A stretch of 64,000 nt of DNA from the NCBI GenBank assembly GCA_030448125.1, contig JAUJNO010000013.1, forward strand, positions 1-64,000, written 5' to 3'. The notes beneath the pieces were generated by a model. It had not been told where the DNA came from. It did no database searches and saw nothing but the letters and a program-made list of their open reading frames with translations. Positions 28,277-38,722 of this stretch are shown piece after piece (within the stretch, counting starts at the first letter, position 1; the number at the start of each line of letters is the position of its first letter). The position numbers and the translations under genes were made by a program. The DNA is from Rubrobacteraceae bacterium (GTDB taxonomy: Bacteria; Actinomycetota; Rubrobacteria; Rubrobacterales; Rubrobacteraceae).

Positions 28277-29737
28277 CTAGCTACCTCCTACCGCGGCCAG
28301 GACGAGGTCCACGGCCGGACGCTGAACGTTTGTGAGCAGGCTGGGGAAGATGCCCAGGACCACGAGCAGAGCGGCGAGCGGCACTATAGCCGCCATCTCG
28401 ACCGGCCCCGCGTCCCCGGCCTCCACGAGCGCCGGCCGCTCCGTGGGACCGAAGATCACGCGCCGCAACATGTTCAAGAGATACATCGCCCCGAGCACGA
28501 TGCCCGCAGCCGCCAGCACCCCCAGCACCGGGAAGGCATCGTATCCGCCCATGATGGTCATGAACTCCGAGATAAAGACCGCGAGCCCCGGCACCCCCAT
28601 CGCCGCGAAGGCCCCCAGAGCCAGGAGACCGCCGGCCCACGGCATACGGTCGGCCAGCCCGCCGAGCTCGCCGATGCGGCGCGTCCCGGCGCGGCTCGCG
28701 ATGACCCCGACGAGGATGAACAGGAGCGCCGAATAGAGACCGTGGGTGACCTGCTGCATCACGGCGCCGTTGATCCCGACCGCGTTGCCGGAGGCTATCC
28801 CGAGCAGGATGAAGCCGAGAGTGCCGATCGAGGAGTAGGCGACGAGCGCCTTCAAGTCCGGCTGCATGAACGCGACGAACGCGCCGTAGATGATGTTCAC
28901 CACGCCGAAGGCCGCCAGGTAGGGCAAGAACGGCTCGGCGCCCTGGGGCAGGAGCGGTATCGCTATCTTAATCAGGCCGTACGTCCCGAGCTTCGGCAGG
29001 ATACCCGAGAGCACCACGTTCGTCGAGATCGGGCTGGAGATGTACACGTCGAGGAGCCAGCTGTGGAACGGCACCGCCGGTACCTTTATGAGAAGCCCGA
29101 ATAGTATCGGCGCGGCGACGGCTATCTGCGCCGCCCGCGAGAGCCCGCTGCCCCCATTCAACTCCTCGATCGAGAAGTTCGGTCCCGAGAGTATCCCCAA
29201 GGCCAGAAAGCCCGCGAGCATCACCGTGCTCCCGAAGAAGGTGTAGATAAAGAACTTTATCGCCGCCGGTCGCCGGTTCTCGTCGCCCCAGATACCTACG
29301 AGCAGGTACATCGGGATCAGCGTGACCTCGAAGAAGACGTAGAACAGGATCAAATCCTGCGCCGCGAACACCCCGAGCATCCCGAGCTCCGCGACGAAGA
29401 GTATCGCGTAGTACTGCCGTAAGTTCTCACGCACGTCCCACGAGGCGACCACGGCGATGAGCGTCAGCAGCGCCGAGAGGAAGAACATCCCGAACCCCAG
29501 CCCGTCGAGCCCGACCCGGTACCCGATGCCCAGGGAAGGGACCCAGTCGAAGCCCTGTGTCAGCAGCGCGTTACCCAGGTCGCCGCCGTGCGCGAAGTAG
29601 ACGTAGAGGACGAGTAACAGCGGTACCCCCGCGACCCCCAGAGCGGTGTAGCGGGTAGTCCTCTCGTCGGCGGTCCTCATGAGGAGCATGAGGAATACGC
29701 CGACCAGCGGGAAGAAGATGGTTATGGTGGTGATCAT
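28277..29737 (-). CDS. nuoM: NADH-quinone oxidoreductase subunit M
   Basis: The 486-residue antiporter-like subunit has ELGMLGVFAAQDLILFYVFFEVTLIPMYLLVGIWG (TM5 with its key glutamate), LLIKVPAVPFHSWLLDVYISSPI with the conserved lysine, and LKALVAYSSIGTLGFI. About 14 membrane helices are expected. The ATG overlaps the nuoL stop by four bases. The frame is intact, unlike that of nuoL just upstream. Confidence 0.95.
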   Translation of the reverse strand: MITTITIFFPLVGVFLMLLMRTADERTTRYTALGVAGVPLLLVLYVYFAHGGDLGNALLTQGFDWVPSLGIGYRVGLDGLGFGMFFLSALLTLIAVVASWDVRENLRQYYAILFVAELGMLGVFAAQDLILFYVFFEVTLIPMYLLVGIWGDENRRPAAIKFFIYTFFGSTVMLAGFLALGILSGPNFSIEELNGGSGLSRAAQIAVAAPILFGLLIKVPAVPFHSWLLDVYISSPISTNVVLSGILPKLGTYGLIKIAIPLLPQGAEPFLPYLAAFGVVNIIYGAFVAFMQPDLKALVAYSSIGTLGFILLGIASGNAVGINGAVMQQVTHGLYSALLFILVGVIASRAGTRRIGELGGLADRMPWAGGLLALGAFAAMGVPGLAVFISEFMTIMGGYDAFPVLGVLAAAGIVLGAMYLLNMLRRVIFGPTERPALVEAGDAGPVEMAAIVPLAALLVVLGIFPSLLTNVQRPAVDLVLAAVGGS

Positions 29738-31699
29738 AGGCGCGCCCCCAGAGCCACGGCGGCCAGCGCGACGACCGCGATCACCGCGACCGTCAAAAAG
29801 GCGTACTGGGCGCCCACGATCACCCCGAGGAGCAGGACGCTGACCAGGATGAACAGGGCGTAGTTCTGCGCCCCGCCGCCCTGCAACGGCCTGAGCCTCT
29901 CCCCGAGGCCCCCGGCGCCCCGGCCGACGCCCGTAACGAACCTGCCCAGAGCGCGCCGGTCGAACTCCCTGGTTACGCGGCCTATCGCCATAGCGGGCCG
30001 CACGAAGACCCGGTCGTAGAGCGCATCGAAGTACCAGCCCTTATCCAGAAAGGTGTAGACAGGCGAGAACCTCCTCGCGAGCGCGGCCGCCCGCTCGGGC
30101 TTGGGCACGTAGAGCACGTAGGCGAGCAGGATCCCGGCGCCCCCCATGGCCACGGAGAGGGCGGCCATAACGGCGCTGAACTCCTCCGGCTCCAGGGCGA
30201 GCGTCTCGACGGCGAACTCGCTCGGCGTCACGAGCTCCGCGAAGTAGTTGCTCAACGGGGTACCGATGAGGCCGCTAACCACGGCGAGAAGGGCCAGTAT
30301 CACCATTGGGCCCGTCATGATCCCCGGTGATTCCACCGCCTCCCGCGCCGCCTCGCTCCTGGGCTCGCCCATGAACGCCACAAAGATCGCCCGGAAGATG
30401 TAGAACGCCGTCAGGAACACCGTGAGCAGCGCCATCCCGAACAAGACGTAGAAGTGCTCCGCGAACGCCGAGGCCACGATGGCGTCCTTCGACCAGAACC
30501 CCGAGAGCGGAAAGATCCCCGCGAGCGAGAGGCCCCCGATCACCATCGTCCAGAACGTCACGGGCATCCTGCGCCGCAACCCACCCATATCGAAGATGTT
30601 GTAGCTGTTCATCGCGTAGATGATGCTACCGGCGCCCAAAAACAGGAGCGCCTTGAAGAAGGCATGGTTGTAGAGATGGAAGATCCCGGCCGAAAACGAA
30701 CCGATCCCCAGAGCCAGCATCATGTACCCCAATTGCGAGACCGTCGAGTAAGCGATGACCCGTTTCATATCCTTCTTGGTCAGCGCCATCGTCGCCGCCA
30801 TGAGCGCCGTGAACCCGCCGATGTACGCGACCACGAGCATCGCGGTCGGGCTCTGCACGAAGATGTCGTAGGTGCGTGCCACGAGGTACACGCCCGCCGC
30901 GACCATCGTCGCCGCGTGGATCAGGGCGGAGACGGGCGTCGGGCCCTCCATCGCATCCGGGAGCCAGACGTGCAACGGGAACTGGGCGCTCTTGCCGATA
31001 GCCCCGACGAAGACCAGCACCACCGCCGCCGTCAGCACCGAGCCGCCGATAAATCCGGCCTGCGCCGCCTGCGTGATCCCCTCGTAAGAGGTCGTCCCCG
31101 TCGCCCGCCAGAACATGATGATCCCGACAAACAGCGCTGCATCCCCAACGCGCGTCACGATAAAAGCCTTCTGGGCCGCTTTGGCGGCGGAGGGCTTCTC
31201 GAACCAGTGCCCGATCAAGAGGTACGAGCACAGGCCGACGAGCTCCCAGAAGATGTACAGCTCGATGAAGTTCGGCGCCACGACGAGGCCGAGCATCGAG
31301 GCGGTAAAGAGGTTGAGGACCGCGTAGTACCAGGCGAAGCGCTTGTCGTCCTGCATAAACGCCCCGGAGTAGAGCTGGATCATTAAGCTCACGAAGCAAA
31401 CCACGACGAGCATCACCGCCGCGAGGCCGTCGATGTAGATCCCCATCTGGAAAGAGCCGCCCGCGCCGAAGTCTATCCAGTTGACCGCGAACTCTATCGG
31501 CATCGCCCGTCGCCGATCGTCCGGCGACGAAGAACAGCGCGAAGCCGGAGAAGACCAGCGAGGTCGCTACCCCGAAGATGGCGACGAACTGGGCGCCCTC
31601 CTTGATGTAGCGTCCGAAGAGCGCCAGGACCAGGAAGACCAGCGCCGGGAGGCCCGGGATGGCCGTGATGATAAGTTGCTGTCCTACCGTCTGGCTCAT
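29734..31699 (-). pseudogene. nuoL: NADH-quinone oxidoreductase subunit L, one frameshift near its N-terminus
   Basis: NuoL is the distal antiporter-like subunit with the long lateral helix. The first 60 residues (MSQTVGQQLIITAIPGLPALVFLVLALFGRYIKEGAQ...) lie in one frame from 31699. The remaining 589 residues (PIEFAVNWIDFG..., GRVGDAALFVG-like VTRVGDAALFVGIIMF, KSAQFPLHVWLPDAMEGPTPVSALIHAATMV, MKRVIAYSTVSQLGYMM) lie in another. The frames join near 31505-31530 by a net one-base shift. Everything else is full length and conserved. I label it a pseudogene because the frame is broken as given; a sequencing error would restore a normal nuoL. Confidence 0.8.
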
Positions 31700-31703
31700 C
31701 TCC

Positions 31704-32054
31704 CTACCCCTTCATGAGGTTTACTTCGTCCACGTTCACCGTCCTGCGCGTGCGATACACCGCAAGGGCTATCGCCAGCCCGACCGCGACCTCCGCGGCG
31801 GCCACGGCGATCACCAGCACCGCGTAGCCCACCCCCGCCCCGCCAGCGGCTGGCAGATAGTCCGCGAACGCCACGAGCGAGAGGTTGACGGCGTTGATCA
31901 TCAGCTCGATGCACATAAAGACCACCACGGCGTTGCGGCGCATAAGCGCCCCCAGGCCCCGATGGCGAACATTATCGCGCCGACGATGAGGTATGCCTCA
32001 AGCGGTATGGTCGAGTTCAGCGTCTCCAGAAACTGCTGCGCCTTGCGGCGGCAT
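31704..32054 (-). pseudogene. nuoK: NADH-quinone oxidoreductase subunit K, frameshifted
   Basis: The C-terminal 79 residues ([26 protein letters not shown]...) are a typical NuoK with its membrane glutamates. The N-terminal helix ([20 protein letters not shown]) is in another frame; restoring one C in a short C run before CTGGGG would rejoin them. A second shift lies near 32040. The probable start is the ATG at 32054, which follows GGAGGAGG and overlaps a TAA (TAATG), just like the nuoD-nuoH junction. The gene sits outside the duplicated segment. Confidence 0.75.
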
Positions 32055-32591
32055 TACCTCCTCCACTCCCCGATCGACGCCCTCGCCGGTCTTGCGGCGG
32101 CTGACCACGATCGCCGCGATGACCGCGACCAGGAGCAGTATCGAGATAACCTCGAAGAACAGCGCGAAGATCGGTGGCGCCCCACCCACACCGAGCAGTA
32201 TCTCGCCCAAAGGCCCAGGGCCCTGCGGACCGTTCCCCGGCTGCGTCCCGGTCAGTCCTGAACGCTCATGACGTACGAGAGGAACGCCCCGACCCCGATG
32301 GTGACGACCAGCCCCGACCAGATCTGCCGGTTCATGATTCGTCCGGAAGCGCCGCACCTGCTGTCTCTGAGTGAACATGATGCCGAACAGGATCACCACC
32401 GTTACCGCCCCGACGTAGATTAGCACCTGAAACGCCGCCAAAGCCGGGGCGTTGAGCATCACGAAGAAGCCCGCCACCCCGAGGAAAGACCCCGACATGA
32501 ACAGGGCCGAATGCACCACGTTCCGGCTCAAGACCACACCCAGAGAGCAGACCAGGATCATCGACGCCAGAAAGACGAACGCAACGATCAA
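32054..32591 (-). pseudogene. nuoJ: Subunit J, copy 1, complete 3' end but frameshifted
   Basis: Copy 1 of NuoJ starts at a TTG overlapping the nuoI stop (TTGA). The protein reads IVAFVFLASMILVCSLGVVLSRNVVHSALFMSGSFLGVAGFF, then leaves frame after QRQQVRRF and returns at TGTQPGNGPQGPG, so it carries two compensating indels. A further shift is needed near the end to reach the TAA at 32054. Unlike copy 2 it retains the native 3' end. Because of indels in nuoI copy 1, the two genes also read as one fused frame. Confidence 0.75.
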
Positions 32592-33098
32592 GCCGCTTCG
32601 TCCTCTCCGGTCCTGGGACGCTCTACGGTCTTTGGGGCTTTTTTGCCTTGGGCTTTTCTTCTTTTTGACCGCGGGCTTCGGGTCCACCGTCGGGTCCACG
32701 GGCCGCTCGCCGAACTGCCTCGCGAGCTCCAGGCGGTTGTAGGCCTGGGCCTCGAACTCCTCGGTGTGGTAGATGCAGTTGACCGGGCAGACTTCGACGC
32801 AGAGCGAGCAGTACATGCAGCGCGAGTCATCTATGACGAAGCCGACCGCGTAGGGCTTGGCCTTGCCCGAGCCGTCGGCGTCGCGCTTCTCCTGTTCGAT
32901 GGAGATGCAGTGGTCCGGACAGATGCGCATGCACTGCAGGCAGGCGATGCAACGGTCCATGTCCACGGTGAGCAACCCGCGGCTCCGCTCGGGAAGGTCG
33001 CGCTTGTACTCGGGATATGCGCGCGTGATCTTCTTTCCGAAGAGGTGCTTGAGGGTGATCCCCATCCCCTTCAAAATTCCCTGTCCTAACTGGGGCAT
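32588..33098 (-). pseudogene. nuoI: Subunit I, copy 1, frameshifted near the C-terminus
   Basis: NuoI carries the two 4Fe-4S clusters N6a and N6b. Both motifs are intact (CIACLQCMRICPDHC and CMYCSLCVEVCPVNC). The lysine-rich tail has lost two bases relative to copy 2, one from an A run, and thereby fuses in frame with nuoJ copy 1. The functional part of the protein is probably unaffected. Copy 2 (35502-36014) keeps the normal stop. Confidence 0.8.
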
Positions 33099-33113
33099 GT
33101 TACGAATCCTTCC

Positions 33114-34132
33114 TTAAGACACCGAAGGGAGCACCAGCATCGCACCCGCAACCACGAACAGCCAGACAAGGCAAGCCGGCACGAGTATCTTCCACCCGAG
33201 GTCCATGACTGGTCCATCCTCAGGCGGGCACGCTCCACCTTATCCACTGAAGGTGAACGTGATGAGCGCCGTCTTGAGGCCGAACCAGATCCAGTTGAAG
33301 GCACCGAGATCCAGGAAGTCGAGCGGCGGCTGCCAGCCGCCCAGAAAGAGCGTCACGGTGATCGCCGAGATCAGGCCCATCGAGGCGAACTCGGAGGCCT
33401 GGATCAAACCCCACGTCATCCCCGAGTACTCGACCATGAAGCCGCCGACGATCTCGCTCTCGCCCTCCGGCAGGTCGAAAGGCACCCTCCTCGCCTCCGC
33501 CAACCCCCGCGATGTAGAACACGATGAACATCGGCAATTGCGGCAGGAAGTACCAGTGCCAGAACCCACCGCCTGGGCATTTACGACGTCCACCAGAGAG
33601 AGGCTCCCGGCGAGCATGATGACCCCGAGCAGGCTCAGGATCAGCGGCACCTCGTAGAGATCATCTGCGCGGCCCCCCTCATCGAGCACCCAGCAGCGAG
33701 AAGGTGGACCGGCTCCCGTAGCCGGCCATGATAACCCCCAGGGCCCCGATGGAGGTCATGGCGATAAAGAACACGACCGCGATGTTCAGATCCGCGACCA
33801 CCGCGTTGGGCGCGAACGGCATGACGAGCCAGACGGCCGCCGCCGGTATAAACATGGCGATAGGCGCAGCCAGGAAGATCCAGAGGTCCGCCCTGTTGGG
33901 CGAGACGTTCTCCTTGGTGAACAGCTTGAACACGTCCGCCGCCGGCTGCAACAGCCCCCGCGGCCCCACCCGGTTCGGTCCGTAGCGCAGTTGTATGTAG
34001 GCCGACACCTTGCGCTCGGCCATCGTAAAGATGCCGGCGAGGTTCAGCACCAGAAACAGTATGACGCCCCGAAAGGAGACGATAGAAAGCGCCAGGTTTC
34101 GTAGTTCAGGTATTCGACGACCGTCTGACCAT
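33114..34132 (-). pseudogene. nuoH: Subunit H, copy 1, multiple frameshifts
   Basis: The quinone-site membrane subunit is recognisable in pieces: LNLAGIFTMAERKVSAYIQLRYGPNRVGPRG, MAGYGSRSTFSLLGA, VPLILSLLGVIMLAGSLSLVDVVNAQ, PFDLPEGESEIVGGFMVEYSGMTWGLIQASEFASMGLISA. At least four single-base shifts separate them. Codon-level differences from copy 2 are frequent and mostly silent. The start overlaps nuoD copy 1 (TAATG), as in copy 2. Confidence 0.8.
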
Positions 34133-35013
34133 TACTTGTCCCACGCCCCTGAGACGGGGTCTATGAGGCCCATGATCGGCATGATGTCCGGCAGGTAGTG
34201 GCCCGGCACGATCTCCTGCAAGAGCTGCATGTTGACCGTGCACGGCGTCCGGTAATGCACCCTGTACGGCGTGTCGGAGCCGTCGGAGACGACGTGCACG
34301 GCGTACTCGCCGCGCGCGGACTCGACCCGGCCGATGCCGTCGCCCTCGGCCGGCCGGATGCGGCGGCCCGTGTCCGCCATCACCTCACCCTCGGGCAGGT
34401 TCTCGAGGATCTGCTTGATCATCCGGATGCTCTGGCGGACCTCGCCGATCCTGACCCGGTAAGAGGCCTCGACGTCCCCGGCCTCGTCGGTGACCACGTC
34501 GAAGTCGAGGTTCTTGTACCAGCCGTAGGGGTAGTGCTTGCGCACGTCGAACTCGACCCGGTGCATCTCAGCGGCACGCCGGTGAGGCCCATCTCGATGG
34601 CCTTCTCCGGCGTCATCTTGCCGACGCCCCTCGTGCGGGCGATAAAGATCTCGTTCCCTCGATCAAATCTACGAAGTCGGGCTGCAACCGTCTCTCGAGG
34701 CCCTCTATATAATTCCACATCTGCTCCGGGATGTCCTCCGGCAGGTCAGCCTTCACCCCACCGAGGCGGATGTAGTGGAACATCATTCGCGCGCCGGTGA
34801 CGGCCTCCATGATCGTCTGTATGCGCTCGCGCTCCCGGAAGGCGTACAGGATCGGGGTGAACGCCCCGAGCTCCAGCAGGAGAACCCCAGATGGACGGTA
34901 TGTGGCTCATAATGCGGCTGAACTCGTTCATGAGCGCCCGTATGGCGTCCGCCCGCGGCGGTATCTCCGCGTCGAGAAGTTTCTCGACCGCCAGGGCAGT
35001 AACCGTACTCCAT
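34132..35013 (-). pseudogene. nuoD: Subunit D, copy 1, 5'-truncated and multiply frameshifted
   Basis: Only the part of NuoD from the MEYGY motif to the C-terminus is present. The order of fragments ([87 protein letters not shown]...) matches copy 2, but about five shifts separate them. The missing 5' third, including the [10 protein letters not shown] quinone-site motif, is replaced by nuoJ copy 2 at the duplication joint. It cannot make a working NuoD. Confidence 0.85.
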
Positions 35014-35017
35014 CGCC

Positions 35018-35505
35018 ACCACGATCGCCGCGACTACCGCGACCAGGAGCAGTATCGAGATAACCTCGAACAACAGTCCGAAAATCGGTGGCGCCCCACC
35101 CACACCGAGCAGTATCTCGCCCAAAGGCCCAGGGCCCTGCGGACCGTTCCCCGGCTGCGTCCCGGTCCAGTCCTGAACGCTCAAAACGTACGTCAGAAAC
35201 GCCCCGACCCCGATGGTGACGACCAGCCCCGGCCAGATCTGCCGGTTCATGATTAAGCTGAAGCGCCGCACCTGCTGTCTCTGAGTGAACATGATGCCGA
35301 ACAGGATCACGACGGTTACCGCCCCGACGTAGATTAGGACCTGAAACGCCGCCAAAGCCGGGGCGTTGAGCATCACGAAGAAGCCCGCCACCCCTAAGAA
35401 AGCCCCCGACATGAACAGGGCCGAGTGCACCACGCTCCGGCTCAAGACCACACCCAGAGAGCAGACCAGGATCATCGCAGCCAGAAAGACGAACGCAACG
35501 ATCAA
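35018..35505 (-). pseudogene. nuoJ: Subunit J, copy 2, 3'-truncated at the duplication joint
   Basis: Copy 2 of NuoJ is in frame from its TTG start through VAAIVVA, then runs directly into the MEYGY motif of nuoD copy 1 in the same frame. After a few codons a shift leads to an unrelated tail ending at 34783. The fifth membrane helix is essentially complete, but the native C-terminus is lost. Its start overlaps the nuoI stop. Confidence 0.85.
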
Positions 35506-36014
35506 GCCACTTCGTCCTCTCCGGTCCTGGGACGCTCTACGGTCTTTGGGGCTTTTTTGCCGGTGGGCTTTTTCTTCTTTTTGACCGCGGGCTTCGGGTC
35601 CACCGTCGGGTCCACGGGCCGCTCGCCGAACTGCCTCGCGAGCTCCAGGCGGTTGTAGGCCTGAGCCTCGAACTCCTCGGTGTGGTAGATGCAGTTGACC
35701 GGGCAGACTTCGACGCAGAGCGAGCAGTACATGCAGCGCGAGTCATCTATGACGAAGCCGACCGCGTACGGTTTGGCCTTGCCGGAGCCGTCTGCGTCGC
35801 GTTTCTCCTGTTCGATGGAGATGCAGTGATCCGGACAGATGCGCATGCACTGCAGGCAGGCGATGCAACGGTCCATGTCCACGGTGAGCAACCCGCGGCT
35901 CCGCTCGGGGAGGTCGCGCTTATACTCGGGATATGCGCGCGTGATCTTCTTTCCGAAGAGGTGACCAAGGGTCACTCCCATCCCTTTTAGAATTCCCTGT
36001 CCTAACTGCGGCAT
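35502..36014 (-). CDS. nuoI: NADH-quinone oxidoreductase subunit I, copy 2 (intact)
   Basis: The 170-residue peripheral-arm subunit binds two 4Fe-4S clusters that lead electrons towards NuoB. The two motifs CIACLQCMRICPDHC (near residue 50) and CMYCSLCVEVCPVNC (near 94) are complete, and a lysine-rich tail follows. It starts 16 bases after nuoH and overlaps nuoJ by four bases. In a complex lacking NuoG, NuoI would be the outermost iron-sulfur subunit and the likely docking point for a ferredoxin (inference). Confidence 0.95.
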   Translation of the reverse strand: MPQLGQGILKGMGVTLGHLFGKKITRAYPEYKRDLPERSRGLLTVDMDRCIACLQCMRICPDHCISIEQEKRDADGSGKAKPYAVGFVIDDSRCMYCSLCVEVCPVNCIYHTEEFEAQAYNRLELARQFGERPVDPTVDPKPAVKKKKKPTGKKAPKTVERPRTGEDEVA

Positions 36015-36029
36015 GTTACGAATCCTCCC

Positions 36030-37043
36030 TTAAGACCCTTGCAGCACCAGCATCGCACCCGCAACCACGAACAGCCAGACAAGGCAAGCCGGCACGAGTA
36101 TCTTCCACCCCAGGTCCATCAACTGGTCCATCCTCAAACGGGGCACGCTCCACCTTATCCACTGAAACGTAAACGTGAGAAGGGCCGTCTTCAGGCCGAA
36201 CCAGATCCAGTTGAAGGCACCGAGATCCAGAAAGTCGAGCGGCGGCTGCCAACCGCCCAGAAAGAGCGTCACGTTCATCGCTGCCATCAGGCCCATCATG
36301 GCGAACTCGGAGGCCTGGATCATGGCCCATGTCATCCCTGAGTACTCGACCATGTAGCCGCCGACTATCTCGCTCTCCCCCTCCGGCAGGTCAAAAGGCA
36401 CCCGCTTTACTTCCGCAAGCCCCGCGACGTAGAACACCACGAACATCGGCAACAGTGGCAAGAAGTACCAGTGCCAGAACCCACCGCTCTGGGCATTTAC
36501 GACGTCCACCAGAGAGAGGCTCCCGGCGAGCATTATGACGCCGAGCAGGCTCAAGATGAGCGGCACCTCGTAAGAGATCATCTGCGCGGCGCCCCTCAGA
36601 GCACCCAGCAGCGAGAAGGCCGACCGGCTCCCGTAGCCCGCCATGATGACCCCCAGGGCGCCTATCGAGGTGATGGCGACGAAAAAGAGAATGGCGATGT
36701 TCAGGTCCACGATCACCGCCCCGGGCGCGAACGGCATGACGAGCCAGACGGCCGCCGCCGGAATAAACATGGCGATAGGCGCAGCCAGGAAGATCCAGAG
36801 ATCCGCCCGGTTCGGTGAGAGGTTCTCCTTACTGAACAGTTTCAACACATCCGCCGCCGGCTGCAACAGACCTCGCGGCCCCACCCTATTCGGTCCGTAG
36901 CGCAGTTGTATGTATGCCGACGCCTTGCGCTCGGCCATCGTAAAGATACCGGCGATGTTCAGCACGAGAAACAGCACCGCCGCAAAAGACACCAGAAAGC
37001 GCCAGGGTTCGTAGTTCAGGTATTCGACGACTGTCCAGACCAT
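36030..37043 (-). CDS. nuoH: NADH-quinone oxidoreductase subunit H, copy 2 (intact)
   Basis: NuoH forms much of the quinone cavity and links the peripheral and membrane arms. The 337-residue protein has eight or nine helices, the signature AERKASAYIQLRYGPNRVGPRG near residue 38, the acidic loop PFDLPEGESEIVGGYMVEYSG and a tryptophan-rich end. The ATG overlaps the nuoD stop (TAATG). nuoH follows nuoD directly; the genes nuoE, nuoF and nuoG that normally lie here are missing. Confidence 0.95.
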   Translation of the reverse strand: MVWTVVEYLNYEPWRFLVSFAAVLFLVLNIAGIFTMAERKASAYIQLRYGPNRVGPRGLLQPAADVLKLFSKENLSPNRADLWIFLAAPIAMFIPAAAVWLVMPFAPGAVIVDLNIAILFFVAITSIGALGVIMAGYGSRSAFSLLGALRGAAQMISYEVPLILSLLGVIMLAGSLSLVDVVNAQSGGFWHWYFLPLLPMFVVFYVAGLAEVKRVPFDLPEGESEIVGGYMVEYSGMTWAMIQASEFAMMGLMAAMNVTLFLGGWQPPLDFLDLGAFNWIWFGLKTALLTFTFQWIRWSVPRLRMDQLMDLGWKILVPACLVWLFVVAGAMLVLQGS

Positions 37044-38227
37044 TACTTATCCCACGCCCCTGAGACGGGGTCTATGAGGCCCATGATTGGCATAATGTCC
37101 GGCAGGTAGTGGCCGGGCACGATCTCCTGCAAGAGCTGCATGTTTACCGTGCACGGCGTCCGGTAGTGTACCCTGTACGGCGTGTCGGAGCCGTCGGAGA
37201 CGACGTGCACGGCGTACTCGCCGCGGGCCGACTCTACCCGGCCGATACCGTCGCCCTCCGCGGGCCGGATACGACGGCCCAGATCCGCCATCACCTCACC
37301 CTCGGGCAGGTCCTCAAGAATTTGCTTTATCATTCGGATGCTCTGCTTCACCTCTCCGATTCTGACCCGATAAGAAGCTTCGACGTCTCCTTCCGTATCG
37401 GTGATGACATCGAAATCAAGGTTTTTGTACCAGCCGTAGGGGTAATGCTTGCGCACGTCGAACTCTGCCCCGGTGCATCTCAAGGGCACGCCGGTCAGGC
37501 CCATCTCGACGGCCTTCTCTTGCGTCATCTTGCCAATCCCCCTCGTACGGGCGATAAAGATCTCGTTCCCCTCGATCAAATCTACGAAGTCGGGTTGCAG
37601 GCGCTGCTCGAGACCCTCTATATAATTCCACATCTGCTCGGGAATACCCTCCGGCAGATCAGCCTTCACCCCACCGATACGGATGTAGTGGAACATCATT
37701 CGCGCGCCGGTGACGGCTTCGAAGATATTTTGTATGCGCTCCCGCTCCCGGAAGGCGTACAGGATCGGGGTGAACGCCCCGAGCTCCAGCATGAGAAAAC
37801 CGATGGACGGTATGTGGCTCATAATGCGCCCGAACTCGTTCATGAGCGCACGTATGGCGTCCGCCCGCGGCGGTATCTCCGCGTCCAAAAGTTTCTCGAC
37901 AGCTAGGACATAACCATACTCCATGGCGATGTTATTCATATAGTCGATACGGTCGGTGATCGGTATGACCGCTGGGTACATGCGGTTCTCGGAGATCTTC
38001 TCCTTGCTCCGGTGCAGGTAACCCATCACGGTATCGCACCGGACCACCGTCTCGCCGTCGAGCTCCAGGATGAGCCGCAAGAGACCGTGCATTGCTGGAT
38101 GCTGGGGCCCCATGCTCATGTCGAGCGTCTCGAGCCCGAACTCGTCCCGGACGTCCGGGTTCGCCAGCCGTCCGGCCGCCCGGCCGCTCAGAGCCGCGCT
38201 CTCGATGCGACGTTCTTCGCTAAGCAT
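37043..38227 (-). CDS. nuoD: NADH-quinone oxidoreductase subunit D, copy 2 (intact)
   Basis: NuoD carries the quinone-reduction histidine and tyrosine. The 394-residue protein contains [18 protein letters not shown] (quinone histidine region), [44 protein letters not shown] and the C-terminal [37 protein letters not shown]. The usual terminal Asp-Arg is Asp-Lys here. It begins a few bases after nuoC and is translationally coupled to nuoH. This is the only complete nuoD in the window. Confidence 0.95.
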   Translation of the reverse strand: MLSEERRIESAALSGRAAGRLANPDVRDEFGLETLDMSMGPQHPAMHGLLRLILELDGETVVRCDTVMGYLHRSKEKISENRMYPAVIPITDRIDYMNNIAMEYGYVLAVEKLLDAEIPPRADAIRALMNEFGRIMSHIPSIGFLMLELGAFTPILYAFRERERIQNIFEAVTGARMMFHYIRIGGVKADLPEGIPEQMWNYIEGLEQRLQPDFVDLIEGNEIFIARTRGIGKMTQEKAVEMGLTGVPLRCTGAEFDVRKHYPYGWYKNLDFDVITDTEGDVEASYRVRIGEVKQSIRMIKQILEDLPEGEVMADLGRRIRPAEGDGIGRVESARGEYAVHVVSDGSDTPYRVHYRTPCTVNMQLLQEIVPGHYLPDIMPIMGLIDPVSGAWDK

Positions 38228-38231
38228 CTCT

Positions 38232-38721
38232 CTACCTCAAATTCTCGAAGGTGCGCTTGGTGCTGATCTCGAAGCTCTTCAATAGCGGATGGTGGTCGAA
38301 GTGGTCCTGCCACATATACAACCGCCTCAGATCCGGGTGCCCCTTGAAGGCAACCCCGAACATGTCGTACGCCTCCCGCTCGTGCCAGTTGGCGGTCGGG
38401 TAGATCCCGGTCACCGAGTCTATCACCGGCTCCTCGCCCTCGACCTTGGTCTTGACCCTGACCTGCCCGCCGCGCAGGTCCAGAAGCTCGTAGGTCAACT
38501 CGAACGATCCAACCCGGTCTACGACCGTGATGAACGAGAGGTGCAAGACCCCGAGACGCTCCGCGCGGTCGTCAGCACCGCCGGTAAGATCCTCGGCTCG
38601 ATCACGATCCGTACCAGGTTCCCTCGATCTCGGACTCCTCCAGCCCATGCCGGTTGCGAATCCTTCGAGGTAACGCTTGAGCCGGGTTTGCAGGTCGCCT
38701 TCGGGCAGCGTTAACGGCCAT
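38232..38721 (-). pseudogene. nuoC: NADH-quinone oxidoreductase subunit C, frameshifted
   Basis: The C-terminal half is clear: LGVLHLSFITVVDRVGSFELTYELLDL, GIYPTANWHEREAYDMFGVAFKGHPDLRRLYMWQDHFDHHPLLKSF, a full NuoC signature. The N-terminal part (LPEGDLQTRLKRYLEGFATGM, then ESEIEGTW) needs at least two frame changes to connect. The likely start is the ATG at 38721, two bases before the nuoB stop codon (38723-38725). Length would be about 163 residues, normal for a short NuoC. Confidence 0.75.
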
Positions 38722-38722
38722 C

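Larger units (their letters stand above)
32104..37924. repeat. Tandem duplication of a 2.9-kb nuoD-H-I-J segment
   Basis: Unit 1 (about 32104-35013) and unit 2 (about 35018-37924) each contain the same order: nuoD from its MEYGY codons, nuoH, nuoI, and nuoJ up to AIVV. Matching positions are offset by 2911-2914 bases. The copies differ at many third codon positions, so the duplication is not a recent identical copy. The joint at about 35013-35020 falls where nuoD and nuoJ share only a few bases. Confidence 0.85.

Noticed and set aside
31998..33098. Apparent NuoI-NuoJ fusion protein
   Set aside because: Comparison with copy 2 shows the fusion arises from a two-base loss in the NuoI tail plus compensating indels in NuoJ.
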